Below, one piece after another: positions 52,161 to 59,811 of a DNA stretch of 64,000 bases; the stretch's first letter is position 1, and each line of letters starts with the position of its first letter. Source of the stretch: Rhodoglobus sp. (GTDB lineage: Bacteria; Actinomycetota; Actinomycetes; Actinomycetales; Microbacteriaceae); contig JAODAV010000001.1 of NCBI GenBank assembly GCA_025463605.1, forward strand, positions 124,001-188,000, written 5' to 3'. Position numbers and translations under genes: made by a program. The notes beneath the pieces were generated by a model. It ran no database searches. It was not told the origin of the DNA and saw nothing but the letters and a program-made list of their open reading frames with translations.

Positions 52161-53414
52161 GTGCCCGTAGCGGAAGACCTGCGCGCCCCGGCTCGGGAGC
52201 GCACCCTCAACCCCGTCACCGACGGCTTCGGCTCGAGCGCACGTGCCCACGAGCACCGCCTGTTGTCCGCCGCTCGACCCGCACTGCCGGTGCTCAACTG
52301 GCTCGGCATGTTCGCAAAACCACTCATGAAGGTGCCGGGGCTCGGCTGGATCACCGCCGATCCGCTCACGGCACGCGCCGTGCTCAACGACCCAAACCAC
52401 TTCACGCTCCTCAGCGAAGGCGGCGTCGGACACCTGTGGGCGCAGATCCTCGGGCCGTGGGTGTACGAGCTCTTCGACGGGCCGGGGCACTACGACTTGC
52501 GCACGCGCAGCCGCGAGCTGTTCACCGAGAAGACGAGCGCGGCCTTCGTCGAGCACGCCTGGCACGATCGCCTCGAGGATGCCCGGCGCACGTTCGAGGC
52601 GGGAGAACCGCTCGACCTCGCCGATCTCAGCCGCATCCTGGTCGGGCAGATGGTCGTGAGCCTGCTGGGACTGCCCGCTGGAACCTCGTCTTCGGAAAGC
52701 ACCGACGACGCATACCGCGAGATCTTCCGCACCGGCGAGGAACTGGCATCCACCGCTCTCGGAACCACCGCCGACACCGTTCTCCCGCCGCACAAGATCG
52801 CGCGGGCGAGAGAAATCGTCGAGCGCCTCACGGGGCACATCGACCTCGCATTCGCGACCGCGTCGGGCGACACGATCATCGGCCGCTGCCGCGAGCTCGG
52901 GCTGACCCTGCAGGAGACCAAAGGACTCTCGACGCTGCTCATGGTCGCGGGCACCGAGACCGCGGCATCCGCCATGGCGCGCACCGCGGCACTGCTCTAC
53001 GACACGGGCGAGCAGCACCGACTCATCGAGCATCCCGAGTTCATGGAGGGCGCCGTGCGCGAGGCCCTGCGTGTGACCTCGCCAGCCCCCATCATCGGGC
53101 GCTCGGTGCTCGCCGACCTCAGCATTGGCGGACGCGAACTCAAGGCCGGCGAGCGCATCGTCGTGCTCACCTGGACCGCCAACAACCTCGCGGGCGAGTA
53201 CCGGGTCGACCGTGCTTACATCCCGCAGAACCGGCAGCTGTGGTTCGGCGCGGGACGGCACCTCTGCCTCGGCGGACCGCTCGCGCGCGCGGAACTCGCC
53301 TCGATCGTGGGGCTGCTGCTCGGCGACGGGCGGCCGTTCCGGGTGGTATCGCGTCGGTACGGTCGGCGCGTGCTCATCCCGGCCTACGAGAGCCTCGTGG
53401 TGCAGAAGGTCTAG
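52161..53414 (+). CDS. Cytochrome P450
   Basis: The 417-residue soluble P450 has the I-helix AGTETAA, the K-helix EALR (ExxR), and the heme loop FGAGRHLCLG with the Cys ligand. It ends in VLIPAYESLVV, almost the same as the tail of the P450 at 56740-57909, so the two are paralogues. GTG at 52161 has AGGAG overlapping the marR stop. It probably hydroxylates a hydrophobic molecule, perhaps the product of the condensing operon downstream. Confidence 0.92.
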   Translation: MPVAEDLRAPARERTLNPVTDGFGSSARAHEHRLLSAARPALPVLNWLGMFAKPLMKVPGLGWITADPLTARAVLNDPNHFTLLSEGGVGHLWAQILGPWVYELFDGPGHYDLRTRSRELFTEKTSAAFVEHAWHDRLEDARRTFEAGEPLDLADLSRILVGQMVVSLLGLPAGTSSSESTDDAYREIFRTGEELASTALGTTADTVLPPHKIARAREIVERLTGHIDLAFATASGDTIIGRCRELGLTLQETKGLSTLLMVAGTETAASAMARTAALLYDTGEQHRLIEHPEFMEGAVREALRVTSPAPIIGRSVLADLSIGGRELKAGERIVVLTWTANNLAGEYRVDRAYIPQNRQLWFGAGRHLCLGGPLARAELASIVGLLLGDGRPFRVVSRRYGRRVLIPAYESLVVQKV

Positions 53415-54328
53415 TTGTGGGTCGGATGCTCGTGATCGCCGTGCGACGCGGTCTCGAGCTGGAAGGTGGAGTGCTCGATCTGCACCGCGAAATGCTCGGC
53501 CACGCACTTCTGCAGGATGTCGAGCATGCGCGGCGCGTGACCGTCGTGAAAACACTCATCGTCGACGACGACGTGCGCCGTGAGCACCGGCATGCCGGTC
53601 GCGATCTGGCTCACGTGCAGGTCGTGCACGGACTGCACGTGCTTCACTTCGAGCAAGTGGTCGCGCACGGCCTCGAGGTCGAGGCCCTTGGGAGTCGACT
53701 CGAGCAGCACGCTCGTGGCGTCCCGCAGCAGCATCACGGCCCGCGGCAGGATGAGCGCACCGATGAGGATCGCGGCGATCGCATCCGCCAGCTGGAAGCC
53801 CGTGGTCGCGATCACGATTGCGGCCACGATCACCGCAACCGAGCCGAGCGCGTCGTTGACGACCTCGAGGAACGCGGCGCGCAGGTTCATGTTCTTGGCG
53901 CGGCTCGTCGCGAGAATGAGGATGGATGCGACGTTGCCGACTAGACCGATGACACCGAAGACGATGAGCTGGCCTCCGTCGATCTGCGGCGGGTCGAACA
54001 GGCGCTGCACGGCCTCGATGACCACGAACACGCCGACGGCGAGCAGGATCGCCGCCTGGGCAGTCGCGCCGAGCACCTCTGCCCGCTCGAATCCCCACGT
54101 GCGCTTGGCCGTGGGCGGGCGATTGACGAGAGTCGCAGCGAGGAGGGCGATCGCGAGGCCCCCCGCGTCGGTGAGCATGTGGGCCGCATCGACGAGCAGT
54201 GCGAGGCTGCCGGTGATGATCGACCCCACGACCTCGGCGGCGAGAATGATGACGGTTATCGTCAGGGCGACGGCGATCCGGCGGCGACCGGGGGATGCCG
54301 CGTGGGCATGGTCATGAGCCATCACCAC
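53411..54328 (-). CDS. Cation diffusion facilitator family transporter
   Basis: The 305-residue protein has six helices, His-rich ends (HDHAHAA; HGDHEHPTHN), the metal-site LVDAAHMLTDAGG in helix 2 and EVVNDALGS in helix 5. A cytosolic C-terminal domain follows. It exports Zn, Co or Cd ions in exchange for protons. Two GTG codons (54328 and 54325) and an ATG (54322) are alternative starts; GACAAT just upstream may be a -10. Its stop shares CTAG with the convergent P450 gene. Confidence 0.9.
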   Translation of the reverse strand: MVMAHDHAHAASPGRRRIAVALTITVIILAAEVVGSIITGSLALLVDAAHMLTDAGGLAIALLAATLVNRPPTAKRTWGFERAEVLGATAQAAILLAVGVFVVIEAVQRLFDPPQIDGGQLIVFGVIGLVGNVASILILATSRAKNMNLRAAFLEVVNDALGSVAVIVAAIVIATTGFQLADAIAAILIGALILPRAVMLLRDATSVLLESTPKGLDLEAVRDHLLEVKHVQSVHDLHVSQIATGMPVLTAHVVVDDECFHDGHAPRMLDILQKCVAEHFAVQIEHSTFQLETASHGDHEHPTHN

Positions 54329-54353
54329 TCATTGTCCGGCTTCGAGCCGCGCG

Positions 54354-55259
54354 TTACCAGCGCTCGGCGCCGGCGAGGCTCGTCGGCTGCGGCCGATAGC
54401 CGAGCTGCTCGCGCGCTGCCGTGAGATCGAGTGTGCGCTCGAGGCCGAGCTGGCTCACCGCATACCGGGTGATCCTGGGTCGTCCACGGCGGGTTGCGCG
54501 GTGCAGCGTTTCGAGGGCGGCAGCGGCGGCGAAGGCTGCGCGGTAGGGGATGCGGGCGAGCGCGACATCCTGCCGCCCGCGCTTGGCGAGGAACTCGCGC
54601 AGCACCGCGGACAGGAGCACGTCGGTGTCGTCCCCGACGTTGTAGACGCCCGCGGGAGCGTGCAGCGAGAGGGCGACGGCCTCAACGAGATTGTCGATGT
54701 GGGTGAGGGTGTGGGCTACCTCGGCTCCTTCGGGAAGCACGAGGCGGCGTCCGCGGATGCCGGCGAGAACACGCGGCAGCAGCGTCGTGTCGCCGGGACC
54801 GTACACGGCGTGGGGGCGGAGGATGACGGCATCCTCACCCAGTTCTGCCTCGGCGGCGGCCTTCGACTCGGAGTACGAGCTCAAGAATCGCGTGGCCGGA
54901 CCCTCCGACTCGATCGCACGCACGGTAGGCGCGAAGGCGTCGTAAACGCTCGACGTGGAGACGTGCACGATACGCGCGCCCGGAAAGCTCGCGACGACGT
55001 TGCGCGTACCGATGCGATTGACGAGCATGGCAGCGCCGATGGGAGCCCAATCATCGGCGAGGGCCGCGCAATGCACGACGGCGTCGAAGTCGCCGGGGCG
55101 CGCGCCGCGCGAGATGTCCCACTGCTCGTAGCGGGCACCCGGATGCGCCCACCCCCGTTCCCGTCGACCGAAACCCGTGACGTCGTGGGCTCGCTCCGCG
55201 AGGGCGGACGCGACGGCCCCGCCGATGAACCCGCTCGCCCCCGTGACCGCGATCCTCAT
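54354..55259 (-). CDS. NAD-dependent epimerase/dehydratase, OleD-like reductase
   Basis: The 301-residue short-chain dehydrogenase has the NAD-binding GASGFIGG at the N-terminus, STSSVYD with the catalytic Ser and SYSESKAAAE with the YxxxK pair. LRPHAVYGPGDTTLLPRVLA and THIDNLVEA resemble 3-beta-hydroxysteroid dehydrogenase and OleD types. OleD reduces 2-alkyl-3-ketoalkanoates to beta-hydroxy acids. It is the last gene of the five-gene operon; ATG at 55259 overlaps the previous stop by four bases. Confidence 0.78.
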   Translation of the reverse strand: MRIAVTGASGFIGGAVASALAERAHDVTGFGRRERGWAHPGARYEQWDISRGARPGDFDAVVHCAALADDWAPIGAAMLVNRIGTRNVVASFPGARIVHVSTSSVYDAFAPTVRAIESEGPATRFLSSYSESKAAAEAELGEDAVILRPHAVYGPGDTTLLPRVLAGIRGRRLVLPEGAEVAHTLTHIDNLVEAVALSLHAPAGVYNVGDDTDVLLSAVLREFLAKRGRQDVALARIPYRAAFAAAAALETLHRATRRGRPRITRYAVSQLGLERTLDLTAAREQLGYRPQPTSLAGAERW

Positions 55260-56743
55260 CTCGGCGCCACCGTGCGCGCGAGCGCCGCTCGGTCGAGTTT
55301 GCTGCTGCGCCCGGACCGCGGAAACCCGCCCATGGTCACGATCCTGTCAGGCAGTACGGCCGCGTCGATGAGACCGGGCAGGGCGCGCCGCAGGGCGCTC
55401 TCGTCGTACGCGGGCCCCGGCACGATCACGAGCACCAGTTCGTCGTCTCCGATCGCGTTCGGCAGGCCGACGAGCGCCGCATCGGCGACCCCCGGTATGC
55501 CCGCGATGACCGGCTCGTAGAGTGCCGGGTAGACGTTGGTGGTTCCGCGGATGAACATGTCCTTACTGCGGCCGCCGAGCACCACTCGCCCGTTCTCGAT
55601 GCGCGCGAGATCGCCCGTGTGCAGCTCGGTGAGCGCAGGCTCGCCCAGGTAACCGAGCGCCAGGCCGTCGCCCGTCACGACGAGCTCGCCGTCGACGATG
55701 CTCGCGCGCACGGCGCCCATGAGCTCACCGACGTAGTCGCCCGGGCCGTCGAAGGCGAGTTTCTCGTCCCCGTCGGCGATCGCGACCGGCAGGATCTCCG
55801 TCATGCCGTAGATCGCGTGGATGCGCGTGCCCGGCAATTGCGCGCGCGCCCGCTCGAGCAGGGGACGCAGCACGGGCGCGCCGCCGATGAGCAGGGCCCG
55901 GAGTCTCGGCGTTGTGGTGAGAGTGCGCAGCAGCACGTCGAGGGCGGCGGGCACGGCGAACAGCACGTCCGCATCCGGCAGCAGCTCGAGATACTTCGCC
56001 GGTCTCGCACCCGGATCAGCCCCCGGCGGCGGCACAATCCAGTGCGCTCCAGAGATGAGGGCGGGGATGCCCACCATGAGCTGGTCGGTGAGCACGCGCT
56101 CCCCCGCGACTAGACCCACGCGTTCAGCGAAGTCGCCCAGTCCCGTGCCGAGCGAGAGGCGCGAGTGCACGACGGCCTTCGGGTGGTCGGTCGTGCCGCT
56201 TGTGAAGATGATCAAGGCCTCGGCTGCCGGATGACCCGCAAGGGCTCCGTTCGACGGGATCATCAGGGAGCGCAGGGACAGCGCACCACGCTGCACCCCG
56301 GGCAACCACGGCCCGGAGTAAATGTGCCGGGCATGCGGTACCACGGTCGCGTAGTCGGGCAGCTCGAGCCCCCGGCGACGCGCGATGCGCTTGAGCGGCC
56401 CGGATGACGCCGCATACAGCACCGACTCAGCCGCGACCCATTTCGGCGCGGCGAGCGCAGCGCGGGCCCGGAACATGGTCTCGCCCGCCCCCGGATCCGC
56501 GAAGACGATCGTGCCTCCCGCGGCGATCACGCCGAGCGCGAGGCAGATACCGTCGAGCCCGGGCCGCACCGAGAACAGCACACGGTCGCCCGGCGCGAGC
56601 CCGCGCTCATCGAGTCCCCTCGCGATGCCGAGCACCCGATCACGTACCTCGCCGAACGTGAGGGTGCGGCGGCCGAGCGTCATCGCCGGGGCTTCGGGAG
56701 TGCGCGCGCACGCCTCGAGGAGGACGGCGAGGATGTCGGTCAC
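55256..56743 (-). CDS. AMP-dependent synthetase/ligase, OleC-like
   Basis: The 495-residue protein is an acyl-adenylate-forming enzyme. Its P-loop reads IFTSGTTDHPKAVVHS, with Asp where Gly is usual. IYGMTEILPVAIADG resembles OleC (ATE-x-LPV), followed by LHTGDLARIENG and a C-terminal RSGRSSKLDR. OleC uses ATP to close a beta-hydroxy acid to a beta-lactone; a CoA ligase is the alternative. GTG at 56743 overlaps the P450 stop by four bases, which fixes the start against a longer frame upstream. Confidence 0.75.
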   Translation of the reverse strand: MTDILAVLLEACARTPEAPAMTLGRRTLTFGEVRDRVLGIARGLDERGLAPGDRVLFSVRPGLDGICLALGVIAAGGTIVFADPGAGETMFRARAALAAPKWVAAESVLYAASSGPLKRIARRRGLELPDYATVVPHARHIYSGPWLPGVQRGALSLRSLMIPSNGALAGHPAAEALIIFTSGTTDHPKAVVHSRLSLGTGLGDFAERVGLVAGERVLTDQLMVGIPALISGAHWIVPPPGADPGARPAKYLELLPDADVLFAVPAALDVLLRTLTTTPRLRALLIGGAPVLRPLLERARAQLPGTRIHAIYGMTEILPVAIADGDEKLAFDGPGDYVGELMGAVRASIVDGELVVTGDGLALGYLGEPALTELHTGDLARIENGRVVLGGRSKDMFIRGTTNVYPALYEPVIAGIPGVADAALVGLPNAIGDDELVLVIVPGPAYDESALRRALPGLIDAAVLPDRIVTMGGFPRSGRSSKLDRAALARTVAPR

Positions 56744-57909
56744 GCGGTGCCCACCACGAGCGACTCGTACGAGGGAATCAGTACCCCGCGCGCGGGAGCC
56801 CGGGACACGATGCGCAGCGGCGCGGCCGTGGACGACGCATCCAGCAGCGCGTCGAGGGTCAAGCGGATCTGCGCCATCGCGAGCGGCGCGCCCAGGCAGA
56901 AGTGCGTGCCGGCACCGAACCACAATTGTTTGAGGGTCGCGGCCACGTTGGCCGACGGGTCGAACGGTCCGAGGGCTCGGTTGGCTGCGAAGGTGGCAAG
57001 GATGACGCGGTCGCCCGGGTGCACCGCGACCGGCCCGATCGCGTCATCCGCGACCACGCTGCGCAGCATCACGGGTGACGGCGTCGTGACTCGCAGACCC
57101 TCGGCGATCGCGGGCTCCACGAGGGCCCGATCGGCGGCGAGGAACGGTAACCAACCGGAATCCACGAGCAGCGCGACGAGGCGCGGGATGTACGAGACCA
57201 GCGTCTCCGTGCCCGTGAGCACGAACGCGCCCACCGCGCCCATCGCTTCATCCTCGCTCAAGTCCAGCGAGCGCATCCTGCCCGGCACCGTCTGTTCGTC
57301 ACCCGCGCGGTAGGCGGCGCGTGCGTGGGAGGTGAGCTCAGCGAGGATCGCCCGCGCCCGCTCGACTTGCGGCGCGGTGAGGCGCGGGCGGGCGAGGCGC
57401 ACGAAACGGGTGATCGAGGAGACGCGATCGAAGAGGTCGTCGTCGACCTCCGACACCCGCAGCCCCACGAGCTGGCTGATCATCGCGCTCGCGTAGCGCT
57501 TGACCTCGTCGACCAGGTCGATCGCCTCGCCACTGCGCAGCCGAGCGGTGAGCGCGGCGGTCGGGAGAGACTCGGCGGCGAGCGGATCCACATACGAGGG
57601 CGCGAACAGCGACCCGAGCTTGCGGCGCAACGCGAGGTGGTCGGCGCCCTCCATATTGAGGAGCACGGCGGGGCCGAGCACCGGCGTCCAGAGATCGCTC
57701 GGCGCGCCCGGACCCGTTTTCGAGAAGCTCGCGGTGTTCATGAGGGTCGCTCGCAGCAGGTCGGCGTCCCGCACGAGAACGCCGAGGCCGGGCACGCGCC
57801 GCACGGGAGCCTTCGACGCCCTCAGAAGCGGATAGGCGAACGGATGCGCCGCGCGCATCACGCGCTCCTCCCATCGTCGCGCGAGAGCAGCGGGCGCCGG
57901 CGTGCTCAT
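56740..57909 (-). CDS. Cytochrome P450
   Basis: The 389-residue P450 has an I-helix reading TGTET rather than AGTET, ExxR in EGLR and the heme loop FGAGTHFCLG. Its tail VLIPSYESLVV shows common descent with the P450 at 52161. ATG at 57909 overlaps the glycosyltransferase stop by four bases. In the operon it would oxidise the condensed acyl product or a precursor. Confidence 0.9.
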   Translation of the reverse strand: MSTPAPAALARRWEERVMRAAHPFAYPLLRASKAPVRRVPGLGVLVRDADLLRATLMNTASFSKTGPGAPSDLWTPVLGPAVLLNMEGADHLALRRKLGSLFAPSYVDPLAAESLPTAALTARLRSGEAIDLVDEVKRYASAMISQLVGLRVSEVDDDLFDRVSSITRFVRLARPRLTAPQVERARAILAELTSHARAAYRAGDEQTVPGRMRSLDLSEDEAMGAVGAFVLTGTETLVSYIPRLVALLVDSGWLPFLAADRALVEPAIAEGLRVTTPSPVMLRSVVADDAIGPVAVHPGDRVILATFAANRALGPFDPSANVAATLKQLWFGAGTHFCLGAPLAMAQIRLTLDALLDASSTAAPLRIVSRAPARGVLIPSYESLVVGTA

Positions 57910-58655
57910 CGGATGTCCACGTCGTCGGGGCGATAGGCGTGATCCTTGTACCAGAGCAGAGTGTTCTTGAGGCCCCACGCCTTCACGCGCCGCGACGAAC
58001 CGTAGACGACGACATCGCGCCTGCGCGCGTACCTATCGGTGATGCGGCGCACGGCGTTGACGAGCGCGCGGTCCTCGTGCAGGTCTTCGATCGCTGTGCG
58101 CGGGAACCCGCCCGCCTCCAGGTAGAGCGCCGACGTGATGCCCACGTTGCAGCCCGCCGCCATCAGGTACGGGCCGAGGTACTCGGGCGAGCGATTACCG
58201 GGACGGATGCGCCCGAACGCCTCCGCGAGCTCGACCGCCCCTCGCAGGAGGATGCGCCGCCCCAGCGACAGCCCCTCGTCGTGCCTCGGCACCAGCTCGC
58301 CGCCCACGAGATCGAGGCCGTCGGTGGTGAGCGCCCTGCGCACCGAGGCGGTCCAGTCCGCGCGAGGGATGCAGTCCGCGTCCGTGCGAGCGAGCAACTC
58401 GGCCCCGGCGGCGATCGCCGCGCGCATGCCCGTGTCCGCTGCCGCGCCAGTGCCCTTCTGCGGTTCGGTAACGATGTGCCAGCGCGGCTGGGCATACGAC
58501 GCGATGACGGCTGCCGAGTCATCCGTCGACGCATTGTCGACGAACCACACGTCGAAGTCGCTATCGCGCTGAGCGAGGAGCGCGTCAAGGGTCGCACTGA
58601 TGCCCGCCGCCTCGTTGTACACGGGAACGACGACGGCGAGCCGGCGGGCACTCAC
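57906..58655 (-). CDS. Family 2 glycosyltransferase
   Basis: The 249-residue GT-A protein has VVVPVYNEAAGISATLDALL at the N-terminus, VDNASTDDS, and the DxD-like TDADCIPRADW for nucleotide sugar and metal. It lacks obvious transmembrane helices. It would transfer a sugar to a lipid or other acceptor. GTG at 58655 overlaps the stop of the condensing enzyme by four bases (GTGA). Confidence 0.88.
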   Translation of the reverse strand: MSARRLAVVVPVYNEAAGISATLDALLAQRDSDFDVWFVDNASTDDSAAVIASYAQPRWHIVTEPQKGTGAAADTGMRAAIAAGAELLARTDADCIPRADWTASVRRALTTDGLDLVGGELVPRHDEGLSLGRRILLRGAVELAEAFGRIRPGNRSPEYLGPYLMAAGCNVGITSALYLEAGGFPRTAIEDLHEDRALVNAVRRITDRYARRRDVVVYGSSRRVKAWGLKNTLLWYKDHAYRPDDVDIR

Positions 58656-59659
58656 AGCCTCACCACCATGAGTCCGAGGCTGATCCCACCCGCAAGGCCG
58701 ATGAGCAGCACGAGACTGCCGGGTGCGATCATTCCGGCCTCGCGAGCGAGCACGAGCTGCAGCGGGAGGGTGACCGAGGCGAGGTTGCCATGCTCGGCGA
58801 TCGTGATCACCGATTTGCCCTCGGCGACCCCCAGCCGCTCGAAAATGGGCGGCAGATAGGGCAGCGCGACCTGGTGAATGGCGACGAGGTCGAAATCGCT
58901 CCAGCTCAGGCCGTTCTTCTCGAGGAGGTCGAGCACGGGCTGCGGCCCGAGCTCCAGGAACGCCTGCTGCAGGCCGTGTCCGTCCATGTCGAAATAGGCG
59001 TGGTCCATGCTTCGCGGATTCATCGAGCCGCCGGTCGGCAGCGTGCCGATCGCCCAGTGCTTCGACACCGCGACGAAGCTCGAATCGAGGATGCCCGTCG
59101 CCGGGTCATCCGAGGCCTCGAGAATGACCGCCGCTCCCCCGTCGCTCATCGTGTATCCGGGGAACGAGCGGATGAACTGTTCGTGATCGCGCAGCTTCCA
59201 CCGCACCCCGTGGGAGGGCTGCTCCCCACTCGCGATGAGCACGCGCCGGTATTGGCCGCTCGCGATGAGGGCCTCGGCGACCTGCATCGCATTGATGACG
59301 CTGTTGCAGGCGTTCTTGACATCCATGACGGGGCACTGGAACCCCAGCTTCGCGGCGACGATATGGCTCGTCGCCGGCTCGATGAGGTCCTGGCTCGCGC
59401 TCGCGAAAATGAGAAGGTCTGGTTCACCCGGCGACTCGGCGAGCGCCTCACGCGCCGCCGCAACCGCCAGATCGGAGGTGTGCCAGCCCTCGGGCCGCAC
59501 ATGCACCGACTCGACACCCGTCAACCGGTGGATGAGCCCGGTCGCGAGCTTGAGCTTCGAGTTCGCCTCGCGCAGGTCGCGCTCGGTCTGCGCGGTGGTT
59601 CGTGTGGTCTCGGGCAGGTAGATCCCGAGCCCCGCGATCCGGGCTGACGCAGTGGGCAC
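58652..59659 (-). CDS. Ketoacyl synthase III family protein, OleA-like
   Basis: The 335-residue thiolase-fold enzyme has the nucleophile Cys118 in KNACNSVINAM, the His in AIHQVALPY and the Asn in EHGNLASVTLPL. Glu94 in LIEPATSH takes the place, by spacing, of the Glu that OleA uses as a base in head-to-head condensation of two acyl-CoAs; fatty acid KAS III usually lacks it. GTG at 59659 is six bases after TACACT, suggesting a leaderless mRNA. It leads the operon. Confidence 0.8.
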   Translation of the reverse strand: MPTASARIAGLGIYLPETTRTTAQTERDLREANSKLKLATGLIHRLTGVESVHVRPEGWHTSDLAVAAAREALAESPGEPDLLIFASASQDLIEPATSHIVAAKLGFQCPVMDVKNACNSVINAMQVAEALIASGQYRRVLIASGEQPSHGVRWKLRDHEQFIRSFPGYTMSDGGAAVILEASDDPATGILDSSFVAVSKHWAIGTLPTGGSMNPRSMDHAYFDMDGHGLQQAFLELGPQPVLDLLEKNGLSWSDFDLVAIHQVALPYLPPIFERLGVAEGKSVITIAEHGNLASVTLPLQLVLAREAGMIAPGSLVLLIGLAGGISLGLMVVRL

Positions 59660-59692
59660 TGTGCGAGTGTAGTGGGCCCGGATCGCGGGGCT
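59628..59692. promoter_or_regulatory. 17-bp perfect inverted repeat spanning the oleA-like start
   Basis: AGCCCCGCGATCCGGGC (59628-59644, inside codons 6-11) is matched by its exact reverse complement at 59676-59692. The 31-base spacer holds the -10-like TACACT (59671-59666) and the GTG start. A long repeat this exact is very unlikely by chance and may be an operator or cruciform. Confidence 0.65.
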
Positions 59693-59811
59693 TACGATCA
59701 GGTGGCTCGCGAGGCCCGCCGCGCCTTGAGGAACCCGTCGACCACATCTCACGCGGCGATGAGCACGAAGAGCACTGGTGAGATGATCTTTGCGTCTCGC
59801 AGCCGGTACTA

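Noticed and set aside
54354..59659. Carotenoid or hopanoid biosynthesis operon
   Set aside because: No prenyltransferase, desaturase or cyclase gene is present; the condensing enzyme and ligase fit acyl chemistry better.
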